A DNA stretch of 42,912 nucleotides from Roseobacter weihaiensis (GCF_020622345.1 NZ_JACNMO010000034.1:1-42912), one strand, 5' to 3'. Counted from the stretch's first letter, positions 6,561 through 15,351 are shown. Notes: generated from the letters alone by a model not told the origin. Made by a program: numbers and translations.

Positions 6561-6688
6561 TTTGTGGTTGCTACTCGCTCTGTTTTGTTTTGATTCTTGT
6601 GTGCCTAGGATACACATCCTGTGGTCATCACGTAAATCCTGCGTTTTTCGTTGTGTTTGGCACAAGACTATGTGGTCCTTGCGCTTGG

Positions 6689-6722
6689 ATCGGTGCCCAT
6701 CTGAAATGAAATGGGCACCGAT
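6689..6722 (-). terminator. 12-bp stem hairpin after the trbM-like gene
   Basis: ATCGGTGCCCAT and ATGGGCACCGAT form a perfect 12-bp stem with a 10-base loop, six bases after the end of the 6729-7349 gene. It lacks a T-run on either strand, so it may stabilise a 3' end rather than act as a simple intrinsic terminator. Confidence 0.5.
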
Positions 6723-6728
6723 CACCGC

Positions 6729-7349
6729 CTATCCCTCTGGGTTTGTCGTGGCTTCTTGGTGCGTCGTGAGTGGTGACCCGTTGAGGATTTGCCTCATGTA
6801 CCCTGTGTTGTAGTTGATCCTGTAGGTTGGGCTAACCCACTGCTGCTCTGTGCCCGGCTCCACGGTGATCTGAATTTGGAAGTTCACCGGGGTTGCGCTT
6901 GATCGACCGTGATAGACTGTCCTTGATTGCCAATCGCCGTCGTCGCGCGTTCTGGTGGTAGTCGTGTGTGAGTAGCACCACGCCTCAATGCGATCCCGCC
7001 CATGGTCTTCGTCAATGCGCCGGAAGAACAGGCGTTTACCTTCCGGGCAATCCCAGCCGGAAGCGGATCGTGTGTTGAGCCGTGCATACGGCGCGTCGTA
7101 GTTTGTGTATTCCTCGCCGTTGCTCATGGGGCAGAAGCCAAACGGCGGCTTCGGGCGAGGTGGGCTGATGCGGTCCAGCATATAACTCAGAGCATCATTG
7201 CAGCTCGGCGATGGAAAACCACCGGCCAAGCAAAGAATCACCTTGCAATCGATGTCGCCACCGTCAGTGCCGCTTTGGGCGCTTGCGATGCTTGGCAAAG
7301 TGAAGGCGACGGCGAGACCGATGGCCCCGGCAACCCGTTGTAGCTTCAT
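6729..7349 (-). CDS. TrbM-like conjugal transfer protein
   Basis: A 206-residue exported protein with a signal peptide (cleavage near ASA|Q, residues 22-25). The mature N-terminus has DCKVILCLAGGFPSPSC and PPFGFCPM, the cysteine-rich pattern of TrbM proteins, which accompany type IV conjugation systems but lack a defined role. The C-terminal half is polar, with a long unrecognised extension. It diverges from the virB operon across a 358-base region holding inverted repeats and a promoter-like sequence, so both sides are probably controlled together. Confidence 0.75.
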   Translation of the reverse strand: MKLQRVAGAIGLAVAFTLPSIASAQSGTDGGDIDCKVILCLAGGFPSPSCNDALSYMLDRISPPRPKPPFGFCPMSNGEEYTNYDAPYARLNTRSASGWDCPEGKRLFFRRIDEDHGRDRIEAWCYSHTTTTRTRDDGDWQSRTVYHGRSSATPVNFQIQITVEPGTEQQWVSPTYRINYNTGYMRQILNGSPLTTHQEATTNPEG

Positions 7350-7498
7350 TTCTTTTTCCTTGGCGGCGGCTGCTTAAACCGCCAGACGGACAACCGTTGG
7401 TAGCAGTTCTCCGCTCACGCTCCACAGAGAGCTGTTTGACGTTCTCGATCAAACCCGCTCTAATGATTTGGCAAGCTGTTGAAATCTAAGCGATTTGT

Positions 7499-7520
7499 CG
7501 CTCAGAACGTATGCTGAGCG
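7499..7520. promoter_or_regulatory. Inverted repeat in the divergent trbM/virB control region
   Basis: CGCTCAG and CTGAGCG face each other across eight bases. A second dyad, CTGAG/CTCAG, lies at 7559-7582, and AGTAAA repeats surround it. They stand between the trbM-like gene and the T4SS operon and are likely operators. No cognate regulator is identified in the window. Confidence 0.45.
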
Positions 7521-7590
7521 TAGAACAGGCTTCTCACAAATTCAAGTAAATCCATTTTCCTGAGTAAAATCAGTTTGCTCAGCTTTTTGG

Positions 7591-7619
7591 GTTTACTGGC
7601 ACACACAGGTTGGTACAAT
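7591..7619 (+). promoter_or_regulatory. Putative virB operon promoter
   Basis: TACAAT at 7614-7619 is a good -10 sequence. It has GTTTAC or TTTACT 16-17 bases upstream as a weak -35. It sits about 90 bases before the first gene of the T4SS operon at 7708. No other recognisable promoter was seen in 7350-7707. Confidence 0.45.
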
Positions 7620-7707
7620 GCCCTAGTTTCCAGAGAAAATCTCTGTACGAACCCTTCTGTGACACGAAAATGCGGGGTCAAAATCTCGCAACATGGGAGG
7701 GGGTTTC

Positions 7708-8055
7708 ATGAAAAAGGGAAATGACGGGTCTCGGCCAAAGCTTCATAAGGTAGGACCCAAGGATCTGATACATGAACTCCAGCACGGAGGCTGTGTGCAG
7801 TACCTTGCTGTCGGGGTTTCAGAAGACCCCGATGCGTTGGATTATTGGGCAATCAAGGTTTGCTCAGCAGACGGTGAAGAATTTGGGGTCGGTTCCACGG
7901 AAACCCCAAGCAAGCCACGGCAATTCAAACAACTCAACGCCCTCTACAATTACCATCGACGTTTGTTTGAAGGCCAGCGCGATCAAGAACTCCATTTGCC
8001 ACTTGAGTTTGGCGTTTGGAGTCGTGGCCATTACTACGATACAGGCGAAGGCTGA
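7708..8055 (+). CDS. Hypothetical protein at the head of the T4SS operon
   Basis: A 115-residue soluble protein starting at ATG 7708 behind GGGAGGGGG; an ATG at 7693 lies in frame but overlaps that ribosome binding site. The sequence (PKDLIHELQHGG, SEDPDALDYWAIKVCSADGEEFGVGS) has no signal peptide and no motif I know. Its 3' end overlaps the signal-peptide region of virB1 by about 50 bases in another frame, so virB1 translation may depend on its own. It may be an operon regulator, but nothing shows this directly. Confidence 0.6.
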   Translation: MKKGNDGSRPKLHKVGPKDLIHELQHGGCVQYLAVGVSEDPDALDYWAIKVCSADGEEFGVGSTETPSKPRQFKQLNALYNYHRRLFEGQRDQELHLPLEFGVWSRGHYYDTGEG

Positions 8056-8656
8056 CCGGCTTAACGCCGATCAATTCGCTATTGTCGCTGAAAACTGTGC
8101 GCCCACAGTTAGCCTCGACATTCTCTCCGGAGTGGCATCGGTCGAAAGTCGATTTCACCCGTATGCCATCGGTGTTGGTGGTTCAAACCCACGCAGCATT
8201 TTTCCGGATAGTCAAAGTGAAGCCATAAGCGTTGTACGCCAGCTCATGGCCGCTGGCGAACGTTTCGATGCCGGAATTGCTCAGATCAACGTCGAAAACT
8301 GGGATTGGCTGGAATTGTCCGCCGAAACCGTCTTCGACGTTTGCACAAATTTATCTGCCGCAGAAGTGGTTCTGCGAGATGGATATGATCGTGCGCGTCG
8401 TGCGGGTCATAGCCGCGATGACGCTCTCCAAATTGCTTTGTCAACATACAACACCGGACATAGCGAGCGTGGCGTGACCAACGGCTATGTCGGCAGGGTC
8501 ATGAACGATGCAGGGCGAGACGGAGTGCGGGTTGCGGCCTCTGCCTCCCCCACAACCGCCTCCCCTGGAGAAGATGCGTCCCGCCATTGGGACGTTTACG
8601 GCAGCACGGACAGATCCTCTGCCATCGTGTTCAGCAGTCAAGGAGACACCAATTAA
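8003..8656 (+). CDS. virB1: VirB1-type lytic transglycosylase
   Basis: A peptidoglycan hydrolase that opens the cell wall for T4SS assembly. The SLT fold shows in ILSGVASVESRFHPYAIG (catalytic Glu in the VESRF pattern), DAGIAQINVENWDWL and ALSTYNTGH. The start is uncertain. No ATG fits the signal peptide, which reads SLAFGVVAITTIQAKA. TTG 8003 is used here, ATC 7982 would give a better charged N-terminus (KNSICHLSLAF), and ATG 7772 would add ~70 residues of out-of-frame overlap with the previous gene. The C-terminal tail after the SLT domain is low-complexity. Confidence 0.8.
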   Translation: MSLAFGVVAITTIQAKADRLNADQFAIVAENCAPTVSLDILSGVASVESRFHPYAIGVGGSNPRSIFPDSQSEAISVVRQLMAAGERFDAGIAQINVENWDWLELSAETVFDVCTNLSAAEVVLRDGYDRARRAGHSRDDALQIALSTYNTGHSERGVTNGYVGRVMNDAGRDGVRVAASASPTTASPGEDASRHWDVYGSTDRSSAIVFSSQGDTN

Positions 8657-8958
8657 TGAGCACAACCACCACCCCACCGACCAGATGGCAGAAGTTTGGG
8701 GCAATGCTGACGTTCTCAGCAGTGCTTTTGATCCATTCTGCGGTTCCTGCATCAGCGCAGGGCTTCACGGATTTCCTGAACAACATTCTGGATGAGTTCA
8801 ACAACGTCAGGCGGCCTCTCGCACTGATTGCGATCATCCTTGTTGGCTTCGCCTTCATGTTCAACCTGATCGACCTGAGAAAAACCGGTTATGCCATCGT
8901 CGGTATCATCGTCATCTTCTCGGCCGTCGAAATCCTTGCCCTGATTACGGGGGCCTAA
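8656..8958 (+). CDS. virB2: VirB2 major pilin
   Basis: A 100-residue prepilin. A long signal peptide ends near PASA|QGF (residue 34). Two hydrophobic segments follow (PLALIAIILVGFAFMFNLI and YAIVGIIVIFSAVEILALIT) separated by DLRKTG, the standard VirB2 layout. The mature subunit polymerises into the conjugative pilus after export. Its ATG overlaps the virB1 stop by one base, so translation is coupled. It is directly followed by virB3. Confidence 0.9.
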   Translation: MSTTTTPPTRWQKFGAMLTFSAVLLIHSAVPASAQGFTDFLNNILDEFNNVRRPLALIAIILVGFAFMFNLIDLRKTGYAIVGIIVIFSAVEILALITGA

Positions 8959-8960
8959 AC

Positions 8961-9305
8961 ATGGCTAAGAGCGCATTCACGGACGAAGAAATTCAGCAGG
9001 ACAAAGTGTTCCTGGCCTTGACCAGACCAGCAATGTTCAAAGGGGTGCCGCTGGAAGCGGCGGTTCTCTGTTTGATGGTTTCCGGTCTGATCATGATCGT
9101 CTTGGACAGCATGCTTTACTTCGGCATCATCGTTCCCCTGTTTGCGCTCTGCCGTCTCATTGTCAAAAAGGACGCCAATGCGTTCCGTGTCATTTTCCGG
9201 TTTTTGGAAACGAAGGCGCGTTGTTCCAACCGCAAACTGTGGGGTGGTTCGTCCACCTCACCTCTTCGCCTCCATCGGAAATACTCTTTCGAGGATCATA
9301 ACTGA
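8961..9305 (+). CDS. virB3: VirB3 inner-membrane T4SS protein
   Basis: A 114-residue protein with the VirB3 pattern: DKVFLALTRPAMFKGVP, then a paired hydrophobic region (AAVLCLMVSGLIMIVLDSMLYFGIIVPLFALC) and a basic C-terminus ending in YSFEDHN. VirB3 works with the VirB4 ATPase at the inner membrane. It begins two bases after virB2 and its stop overlaps the virB4 ATG, typical of this operon. Confidence 0.9.
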   Translation: MAKSAFTDEEIQQDKVFLALTRPAMFKGVPLEAAVLCLMVSGLIMIVLDSMLYFGIIVPLFALCRLIVKKDANAFRVIFRFLETKARCSNRKLWGGSSTSPLRLHRKYSFEDHN

Positions 9306-11683
9306 TGGGCGTTCAATCTCTCAGAAAACGTGAGTTGCTTGCCGAGCCATATCTTCCGTTTGTTCGGCATGCTGATGATCACACAGTGATCACCAGCTCC
9401 CGTGGTGCCTTTCGCGTCATGAAACTCCGAGGTGCGTCCTTCACCACCATCGACAACAAGACGATCAACACGCTGCACAGCCGTTTGGCGAATGCACTTA
9501 GGCAGGTCGCGGATGATAACGTGATGCTCTACAGCCACATCATCCGGCGTGAGGATAAGTCTTTGCCAGATGGGCAGTGCAAGACGGATTTTTCGAAGTG
9601 GTTGGACAAGACGTATACGGCTCAGATCACAAGCAAGCGCCTGTTTGCGAATGATCTGTATGTGACGATATACGTTCAACCAAAGGGGCTTTCTCGCTTG
9701 AACTGGAGCCGCGGTGCGAGGAAGGCCCGGAAGACTGACGTTGAAGTGGATGCCGATCTGCTTGAACAGCTCGAAGAGAATAGCGCAAATCTTATGGCGT
9801 CATTGGGTCGATACGGCCCTGAATTGCTCGGCCTTGTAAAAAATCGACGTGGTGTCATCTGTTCGGAACCGGTCAGTTTCCTCCGCGAAATCATCAGCGG
9901 TCGCCGTGAACTCATGCCATTGACCAATGGGCCGATTGCCAACGCTGTATACACTGATCGGGCGTTGTTTGGTCGGGAAGCCTTTGAAATTCGCCACCCC
10001 GGCGGGTCAACCATCGGCGGCGTCCTTGGGATGAAGGATCACACCCCAAATACACGACCTGACATGTTCGACGAGCTGTTGTCTGCCCCCTATCGCTTTG
10101 TATTGGCTCAGAGCTTCCGGTTCCTCAACAAAGGCTCCCAGCTTGACGATATGGAGTTGAAGCGTGGGCAAATGTCTAACGCCCAAGATGCTGGCGCGGA
10201 TCAGGCGGACGATCTGTTGGATGCGCGAAAAAAACTTATGGCAAACGCATATGTCATGGGTGAACACAACCTGTCTCTGACGGTTTTCGCTGACACTCTG
10301 AAAGAAAAACAGAACGCCATGAATGACGCTTCCCGCGTGATGTCCGATTGCGGGATCGTTGTTGCACGCGAAGACCTTGGCATCGAAAGCGCCTTCTGGG
10401 CTCAATTGCCCGGTAACAGATCGCAGCGCCTACGGCCCGGCACTCTCAACAGCCGAAATTTTGCCGCCATGTCGCCCTTCCACAATTACCCCTCCGGGAA
10501 GCCTGACGGCAATCATTGGGGACAGGCCATGGCAAAGCTCAAAACATCATCGGGCGGTCCATTTCACATCAATCTTCATAACGGTGATCTGGGCCATACG
10601 GCGGTCTTGGGGCCGTCCGGTTCAGGTAAGACGGTGTGGCAATTGTTCATGCTGTCACAGCTTGAAAAGCTCGATGTGAAGCGCGTCTTCTTCGACAAGG
10701 ATCGAGGTGGCGAGATTTTCGTTCGAGCGTGTGGCGGGGATTATCTGAACTTCGCTATCGGTAAACCTACAGGGTGTGCGCCTTTCAAGAAGATCCCTCT
10801 GAATGCTGAGACAGAGACGTTCTTTATCGCACTGATTAAGTCTCTCCTTCGGGACGATCAGCACCCGTTCACCGCAACGGACAACGCCCGGATTGAGCAA
10901 GCCGTGCGCTCTCTGAAGGACATCGAACAACCCTTGCGGTCGGTTGAAGTTGTCCGCGAGCTGTTAGGGCGTTCGTCCGATTTCGCAGAAGAAGACATTT
11001 CTACTCGGCTTCAGAAATGGTGTGAGGGCGGACGCCTTGGCTGGGTCTTCGATAACGACGAAGACAAAATTGGCTTTGATGCTGATCTGATGGGCTTCGA
11101 TATTACTGCCTTCTTGGATGAACCCGAAATCCGCAGTCCGATCATGTTCTACCTGCTGTATCGCGTCCGCCAGCTCATCAACGGTCAGCGTCTCGCCATC
11201 TTCATTGATGAGTTTTGGAAAGCGCTGGACGATCCATCCTTTGTCGAGTTTGCAAAGGATCTGTTGAAGGTTCTGCGAAAACGTAACGGCTTTATGGTGA
11301 TGGGCACGCAAGATCCTTCTGACGTTATTGATAGCTCCATTTCACGTACAATCATCAACCAATGTGCCAGCGCTCTCTTCTTCCCGAGCGATAAGGCACA
11401 AGAGGATGAATTGATTGGAGAGTTTGGGCTTTCACACCGTGAATACACCATCGTCCGGACAGAGCTAGAAAAAGGTCAGTTCCTCTTCAAGCAAGGTCAG
11501 GATGCAGTGGTTTGTGAGCTTGACCTGCGCGGACATGATGAAGCTCTGAACGTCCTTTCAGGAAAGGACAAAACCTTGACCATCATGGAAGAAATCATCG
11601 AACGGGAAGGCACCGATGATCCATCGGTTTGGCTTCCCATTTTCCACTCAACCATCAAGGCGCGACCAGAATTGCTCGCGTGA
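9305..11683 (+). CDS. virB4: VirB4 T4SS ATPase
   Basis: A 792-residue AAA-type ATPase that powers pilus biogenesis and substrate transfer. The N-terminal domain (CagE/TrbE/VirB4 type) leads to a Walker A motif, GPSGSGKT, at residues 436-443, and a Walker B, LAIFIDEFW, near residue 635. MGTQDPSD near residue 665 is the usual sensor-like segment. Length is normal for the family. Translation is coupled to virB3 by overlapping codons. Long antisense frames here are shadows. Confidence 0.95.
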   Translation: MGVQSLRKRELLAEPYLPFVRHADDHTVITSSRGAFRVMKLRGASFTTIDNKTINTLHSRLANALRQVADDNVMLYSHIIRREDKSLPDGQCKTDFSKWLDKTYTAQITSKRLFANDLYVTIYVQPKGLSRLNWSRGARKARKTDVEVDADLLEQLEENSANLMASLGRYGPELLGLVKNRRGVICSEPVSFLREIISGRRELMPLTNGPIANAVYTDRALFGREAFEIRHPGGSTIGGVLGMKDHTPNTRPDMFDELLSAPYRFVLAQSFRFLNKGSQLDDMELKRGQMSNAQDAGADQADDLLDARKKLMANAYVMGEHNLSLTVFADTLKEKQNAMNDASRVMSDCGIVVAREDLGIESAFWAQLPGNRSQRLRPGTLNSRNFAAMSPFHNYPSGKPDGNHWGQAMAKLKTSSGGPFHINLHNGDLGHTAVLGPSGSGKTVWQLFMLSQLEKLDVKRVFFDKDRGGEIFVRACGGDYLNFAIGKPTGCAPFKKIPLNAETETFFIALIKSLLRDDQHPFTATDNARIEQAVRSLKDIEQPLRSVEVVRELLGRSSDFAEEDISTRLQKWCEGGRLGWVFDNDEDKIGFDADLMGFDITAFLDEPEIRSPIMFYLLYRVRQLINGQRLAIFIDEFWKALDDPSFVEFAKDLLKVLRKRNGFMVMGTQDPSDVIDSSISRTIINQCASALFFPSDKAQEDELIGEFGLSHREYTIVRTELEKGQFLFKQGQDAVVCELDLRGHDEALNVLSGKDKTLTIMEEIIEREGTDDPSVWLPIFHSTIKARPELLA

Positions 11684-11705
11684 CCACCAAAAGGAGCTAA
11701 GACCC

Positions 11706-12419
11706 ATGAAGAACATGCTGTCCATCGCGGCTTTGAGCGCCGTTCTCAGCGCGCCCCTGACCGGGCTTCCGGTGTATGCCCAAGGTATCCCGGTCATCGA
11801 CGGATCAGCGATTGCGAACGCGCGAGCCGAGTTCACCCAGGAAATTGCACAAATGGTAGCGGAACTGGAAGAAGCGCGCCGTCTCTATGACTCGGTGAAT
11901 GGGTTCACCAACATGCACGAGATTGCTGACGCGCTGAACGATCCGGCTGTCCGCGAATTGCTTGGCCCAGATTTCATGGAGGTGGCCTCGTCGTTGACGA
12001 CGCCACTTGATGAGCTTGGTGATCTGGCAGGCACAGCGCAAGACTTGGCTGATTTCACATCAATCACCACGGAAGAGCTGAACGCTGAAGACTTCTACCG
12101 GACAGAGCTTGATCGTATCACCGAAAATGCCGCGCGTGATGGCGCTGTTGGCGATCGCATCCTTCAATCTGCTGACGAGCGGTTGGCCGGCCTCGAAAGG
12201 CTCCGCGAAGAGCTGGGCAATGCCGAGACACAAAAAGACATGGATGCTCTGAGCGGGCGTATCCAGATCGAAACGGCCATGCTCCAGAATGATGCAAACC
12301 GCATTTCTGGTCTTGCCATGCTGCAACAAGCGCAAAACCAGCTCTCGGACTCACGGTCAACCGAAGCGACAATTCAGCGATGGGAAGAAAACCGCGCGAT
12401 GTGGGAGTCTGAGTTCTAA
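11706..12419 (+). CDS. virB5: VirB5 minor pilin
   Basis: A 237-residue exported protein. The signal peptide (cleavage near VYA|QG, residue 25) is followed by a mostly helical, coiled-coil-like body (EIAQMVAELEEARRLYDSVNGFTNM, LAGLERLREELGN, QQAQNQL), as in VirB5/TraC pilus-tip proteins that mediate adhesion and assembly. ATG 11706 follows AAAAGGAGCTAAG; the in-frame region before it belongs to virB4. Its stop overlaps the start of the eexN-like lipoprotein. Confidence 0.88.
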   Translation: MKNMLSIAALSAVLSAPLTGLPVYAQGIPVIDGSAIANARAEFTQEIAQMVAELEEARRLYDSVNGFTNMHEIADALNDPAVRELLGPDFMEVASSLTTPLDELGDLAGTAQDLADFTSITTEELNAEDFYRTELDRITENAARDGAVGDRILQSADERLAGLERLREELGNAETQKDMDALSGRIQIETAMLQNDANRISGLAMLQQAQNQLSDSRSTEATIQRWEENRAMWESEF

Positions 12420-12664
12420 TGAAGACTCAAGTAACACTTGTCGCGTTCTGTCTCCTCGCTCTCTCTGGCTGCAAGCAAGATGAGGTTTTCACGGTTCAAT
12501 ACTACCAAGAAAACCCCATCAAGCGCGCTGAGCGTCTGGCTGAGTGCGAGCTGACCAATGCTGCGGATCAGGACGCAAACTGCGTCAATGCTCTCGAAGC
12601 AGAGTCGCTCGCGAAAATCGATGACACACAACAACTCTGGCGTGATCAAATCACCAACGAGTGA
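12419..12664 (+). CDS. eexN: EexN-family entry-exclusion lipoprotein
   Basis: An 81-residue lipoprotein. The signal sequence ends in the lipobox LSGC (Cys 18). The mature protein has VQYYQENPIKRAERLAEC and DANCVNALEAES, the pattern of EexN proteins. These sit in the cell envelope and block redundant uptake of the same plasmid from another donor. The position between virB5 and virB6 is the usual one. The name rests on this pattern and context. Confidence 0.8.
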   Translation: MKTQVTLVAFCLLALSGCKQDEVFTVQYYQENPIKRAERLAECELTNAADQDANCVNALEAESLAKIDDTQQLWRDQITNE

Positions 12665-12688
12665 CCTCTTTCTCTCCTAGGATTGTCA

Positions 12689-13582
12689 ATGCTTCAGACT
12701 TTATATGACGGTTTCCTCGCCTCGATGCTGGTTACAGTGAATGCGATCACTGGTCAGATGGCGGCGGCTCTGGCCGGGCCGATTTCTGTTGCGGCGACGA
12801 TCTACATCATTGGATATGGGCTTTTCTTGATGCGCGGTGGCCCGACGGGTGGTGCACTTGATTTCGCTATCCAAGCGCTGAAATTGGGCATCATTGTCAC
12901 GCTCGTATCCAATGTTGGAGAATACAACACTTGGGTTGGCGACACGATCCTGACTGCGATCCCCGATTTCATATCGTCGCTGACTGCCGGACCCGGCGCG
13001 ACTGCCCCATGGGACGGTGTTATCGCCCGTGCTGGGGCTGTGGCTGAGGAAATTAAGTCTCAATACGGTTCATTCAATCTGGCTGGTCAGATCTTTGCAG
13101 CCGTGATGAGCTTCGTTCTTTATTGCTTCGCCATTGGCTTTGCGTCCGTCGCGACCGTCGTCACGTTGATAGCCAATTTTGGACTGGCTCTCATGGCGGC
13201 CTTGGGACCGCTGTTTGTTGCATTTGCTCTCTTTGAGTTTACGCGAGGATGGTTTTTCAGTTGGCTGGGTCAGGTCGTGAACTTCGCGATCCTCCAGCTC
13301 CTTGTGACCATCCTGGCCATTTTCACCACCGCCTTCATTGGCGATGTGTTCACCTCCGTTGATGGCATCGAAGCAACTCAGGCCGTGATCTACATGGCGA
13401 TTGGGCTGATGATTTGCACAATCTTCTTCTTTCTCCTTCCCGGCATAGCTGCGGCTTTGAGCGCGGGCGCGCAGTCATCCACTGGCGCCGCGCAGCGCGT
13501 CGCAGAGCGGGCCTTGTTCCGTCGCGGTAGCGGTGGCGGTGGCGGAGGTGGTGGCGGCTCTGGCCGCGCTACACGAGCTTAA
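12689..13582 (+). CDS. virB6: VirB6 polytopic channel protein
   Basis: A 297-residue inner-membrane protein with five or six hydrophobic segments (GPISVAATIYIIGYGLFL, AVMSFVLYCFAIGFASVATVVTLI, LALMAALGPLFVAFALF, WLGQVVNFAILQLLVTILAIF, AVIYMAIGLMICTIFFFLLPGI). It includes the conserved GPLFVAFALFEFTRGWF region typical of VirB6/TrbL, which forms part of the DNA channel. ATG 12689 follows CTAGGA; a TTG six bases earlier is also in frame. The C-terminus is a glycine-rich tail with nine consecutive glycines. Confidence 0.9.
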   Translation: MLQTLYDGFLASMLVTVNAITGQMAAALAGPISVAATIYIIGYGLFLMRGGPTGGALDFAIQALKLGIIVTLVSNVGEYNTWVGDTILTAIPDFISSLTAGPGATAPWDGVIARAGAVAEEIKSQYGSFNLAGQIFAAVMSFVLYCFAIGFASVATVVTLIANFGLALMAALGPLFVAFALFEFTRGWFFSWLGQVVNFAILQLLVTILAIFTTAFIGDVFTSVDGIEATQAVIYMAIGLMICTIFFFLLPGIAAALSAGAQSSTGAAQRVAERALFRRGSGGGGGGGGGSGRATRA

Positions 13583-13633
13583 CAGACGCAGCGGACACAT
13601 TCGCTTGCCAACCCATAACTAAGGTAATCCCCG

Positions 13634-13828
13634 ATGCGTAAACAATCGTTGTTGGTCCTCTTTTGCGCGGCATTGTCGGTCTCTGCATGCGCAAACATCA
13701 ACCCCCCGCAAGCACCAGATCTTAGCGGCGCACAAGTCGTTCCTCTCAACCCGAACAGATGGGATCATGAGGAAGCTGTACGTCTCCGTCAGCAAGCCTT
13801 GGCCAACCTGCCGAGGGAAGTCCAATGA
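13634..13828 (+). CDS. virB7: VirB7-like outer-membrane lipoprotein
   Basis: A 64-residue lipoprotein with signal sequence and lipobox (SVSAC, Cys 19) and a short proline-rich mature part (NINPPQAPDLSGAQVVPLNPNRW). VirB7 lipoproteins stabilise VirB9 in the outer-membrane core complex. Sequence conservation in this family is low, so the call rests on size, lipobox and position between virB6 and virB8. The stop overlaps the virB8 start. Confidence 0.75.
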   Translation: MRKQSLLVLFCAALSVSACANINPPQAPDLSGAQVVPLNPNRWDHEEAVRLRQQALANLPREVQ

Positions 13829-14502
13829 TGACAGACGATGAAGATCTGAAGAGATACTTCAAGGAAGCGCGTTCATTCGACTATGACATGCGCTTGCGTT
13901 CTGATCGATCACGACGCCTTGCCTGGACTATCGCCGGAATTTCGTCGGTGGTCGCGCTCGCGGCCTGTGTTGCGGTCGCATCGCTTACTCCTTTGAAAAC
14001 GGTCGTCCCCTTTGTCATTCGAGTGGACAACGCTACCGGCGTTCCAGAAGTCATGACGTCCCTGAGCGATGGCGAAATGGAGTACGAAGAGGCTGTCGGG
14101 AAATACTTTCTTGCGAGGTATGTCCGCACTCGTGAAGGTTACAATTTTGCGTCTCGCGAGGCGATTTTCGAAGAAGTAATGTTGCTGTCTTCAACGGCCG
14201 AGCAACAAGAGTTCAGCGCCTTTTACAATGCAGGCAATCCAGAGTCGCCTCAGTTTATCTATGGAAGGTTCGATACCGCAGAGGTGGATATTCGATCCAT
14301 CTCGTTCATAGGTGACAATCTCGCGCAAGTCCGGTTCGTCCGGACCGTTACTCAGACGCAAGACACGGTGCGCACCCAATGGGTGGCAACCGTTCAGTTT
14401 GAGTACCGCGCCGATGCAACGATCAGTGATCGAAATCGTCTGATCAATCCCCTTGGCTTCGTTGTGACAGACTATCGAGCTGATCCGGAGGTCGTAGAAT
14501 GA
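13825..14502 (+). CDS. virB8: VirB8 bitopic assembly protein
   Basis: A 225-residue protein. It has a short cytoplasmic N-terminus (FKEARSFDYDMRLRSDRSRRLAW), one membrane helix (TIAGISSVVALAACVAVASL) and a periplasmic NTF2-like domain (VPFVIRVDNATG, EAVGKYFLARYVRTREGY, VRFVRTVTQTQ). VirB8 nucleates T4SS assembly. Overlaps of four bases with virB7 and virB9 (ATGA) indicate coupled translation. Confidence 0.92.
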   Translation: MMTDDEDLKRYFKEARSFDYDMRLRSDRSRRLAWTIAGISSVVALAACVAVASLTPLKTVVPFVIRVDNATGVPEVMTSLSDGEMEYEEAVGKYFLARYVRTREGYNFASREAIFEEVMLLSSTAEQQEFSAFYNAGNPESPQFIYGRFDTAEVDIRSISFIGDNLAQVRFVRTVTQTQDTVRTQWVATVQFEYRADATISDRNRLINPLGFVVTDYRADPEVVE

Positions 14503-15350
14503 AACACCGTTTCGCTTTTCTGATTGGCATTCTTATTTTCGCATCAACGCCTGCGCTGTCCTTGGATGAGCCAAATCCAAGCAGATACGACACTCGCATC
14601 CGTTGGGTTGAATACAATGAATGGGATGTAGTTCGTGTTGTTGGCACAATCCGAACATCGGTGCAGGTCGTCTTTGCTCAAGGCGAGGAGATTGTCGATG
14701 TAGCCGCCGGTGACACCGTTGCCTGGGAAACGCAGCCGCGCGGAAACGTTCTGTTCCTCAAAGCGCGTGAGCCTCACCCGCCCACCAACCTTCAAGTTGT
14801 AACCACGCGCGGCGATGGCACCACACGCTCATATAACTTCGAACTGCTGACACGCGAAGGCGAAATCATGGACAACGATAGAAATGTCTATTTCGCTGTT
14901 CGGTTTCGGTATCCGCAGGATGAAGCTGCTGCACGCCGAGCCGATCAAGCCGAACAACGCGCAGCGGCTGAGCAAGCTGCTATTGACCGCCGTTTGACCA
15001 ACGCTGCGCTCAATGCTGGTCCGCGGAATTGGATGTACACCTACGCCGGTCCCAGCTCATTGCGTCCGCGTGAGGTCTACGACAATGGCACGACGACTGT
15101 GATTTCCATGGGAAACAGTCAGCGGATGCCGTCGGTGTATTTGGCTGATGAAAACGGCCAAGAGCGTCTTGCAAACACCACGATCAGCAACAACCGGATC
15201 ATCGTTCAAGGTGTCGCCCACAGCATCATTCTAAGACGCTCTGGACAGGTCGCAGGCATCTTCAATGAAGGGTTTGGAGGTCCAGGCCATTTCTCAGAAA
15301 CAGGCACTGTCTCACATGGCGTGGGTCGCGAAGTAATCGGAGGGCAATAA
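14499..15350 (+). CDS. virB9: VirB9 outer-membrane core component
   Basis: A 283-residue exported protein with signal peptide cleaved near residue 21. The N-terminal domain shows YNEWDVVRVVGTIRTSVQVVF and EHPPTNLQVVTT-like HPPTNLQVVTTRGDG. An alanine-rich charged linker follows (RRADQAEQRAAAEQAA). The C-terminal beta domain has PREVYDNGTTTVI and the conserved ADENGQERLANTTISNNRIIVQGV. It binds VirB7 and VirB10 in the core complex. Spacing to virB10 is one base. Confidence 0.92.
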   Translation: MKHRFAFLIGILIFASTPALSLDEPNPSRYDTRIRWVEYNEWDVVRVVGTIRTSVQVVFAQGEEIVDVAAGDTVAWETQPRGNVLFLKAREPHPPTNLQVVTTRGDGTTRSYNFELLTREGEIMDNDRNVYFAVRFRYPQDEAAARRADQAEQRAAAEQAAIDRRLTNAALNAGPRNWMYTYAGPSSLRPREVYDNGTTTVISMGNSQRMPSVYLADENGQERLANTTISNNRIIVQGVAHSIILRRSGQVAGIFNEGFGGPGHFSETGTVSHGVGREVIGGQ

Positions 15351-15351
15351 G

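Noticed and set aside
6600-6620. Second YATCCTGY match (CATCCTGT) as a nic site
   Set aside because: It lies far from the relaxase in the repC leader, with no accessory gene or repeats beside it; the 23537 site is better placed.
7264-7452. Minus-strand frame over the trbM-like start
   Set aside because: It overlaps the trbM signal sequence in another frame and the control region, with basic low-complexity composition.
9676-10014. Antisense frames inside virB4 (also 10007-10405 and 10964-11311)
   Set aside because: They are shadows of a high-confidence virB4 gene and have no signals of their own.
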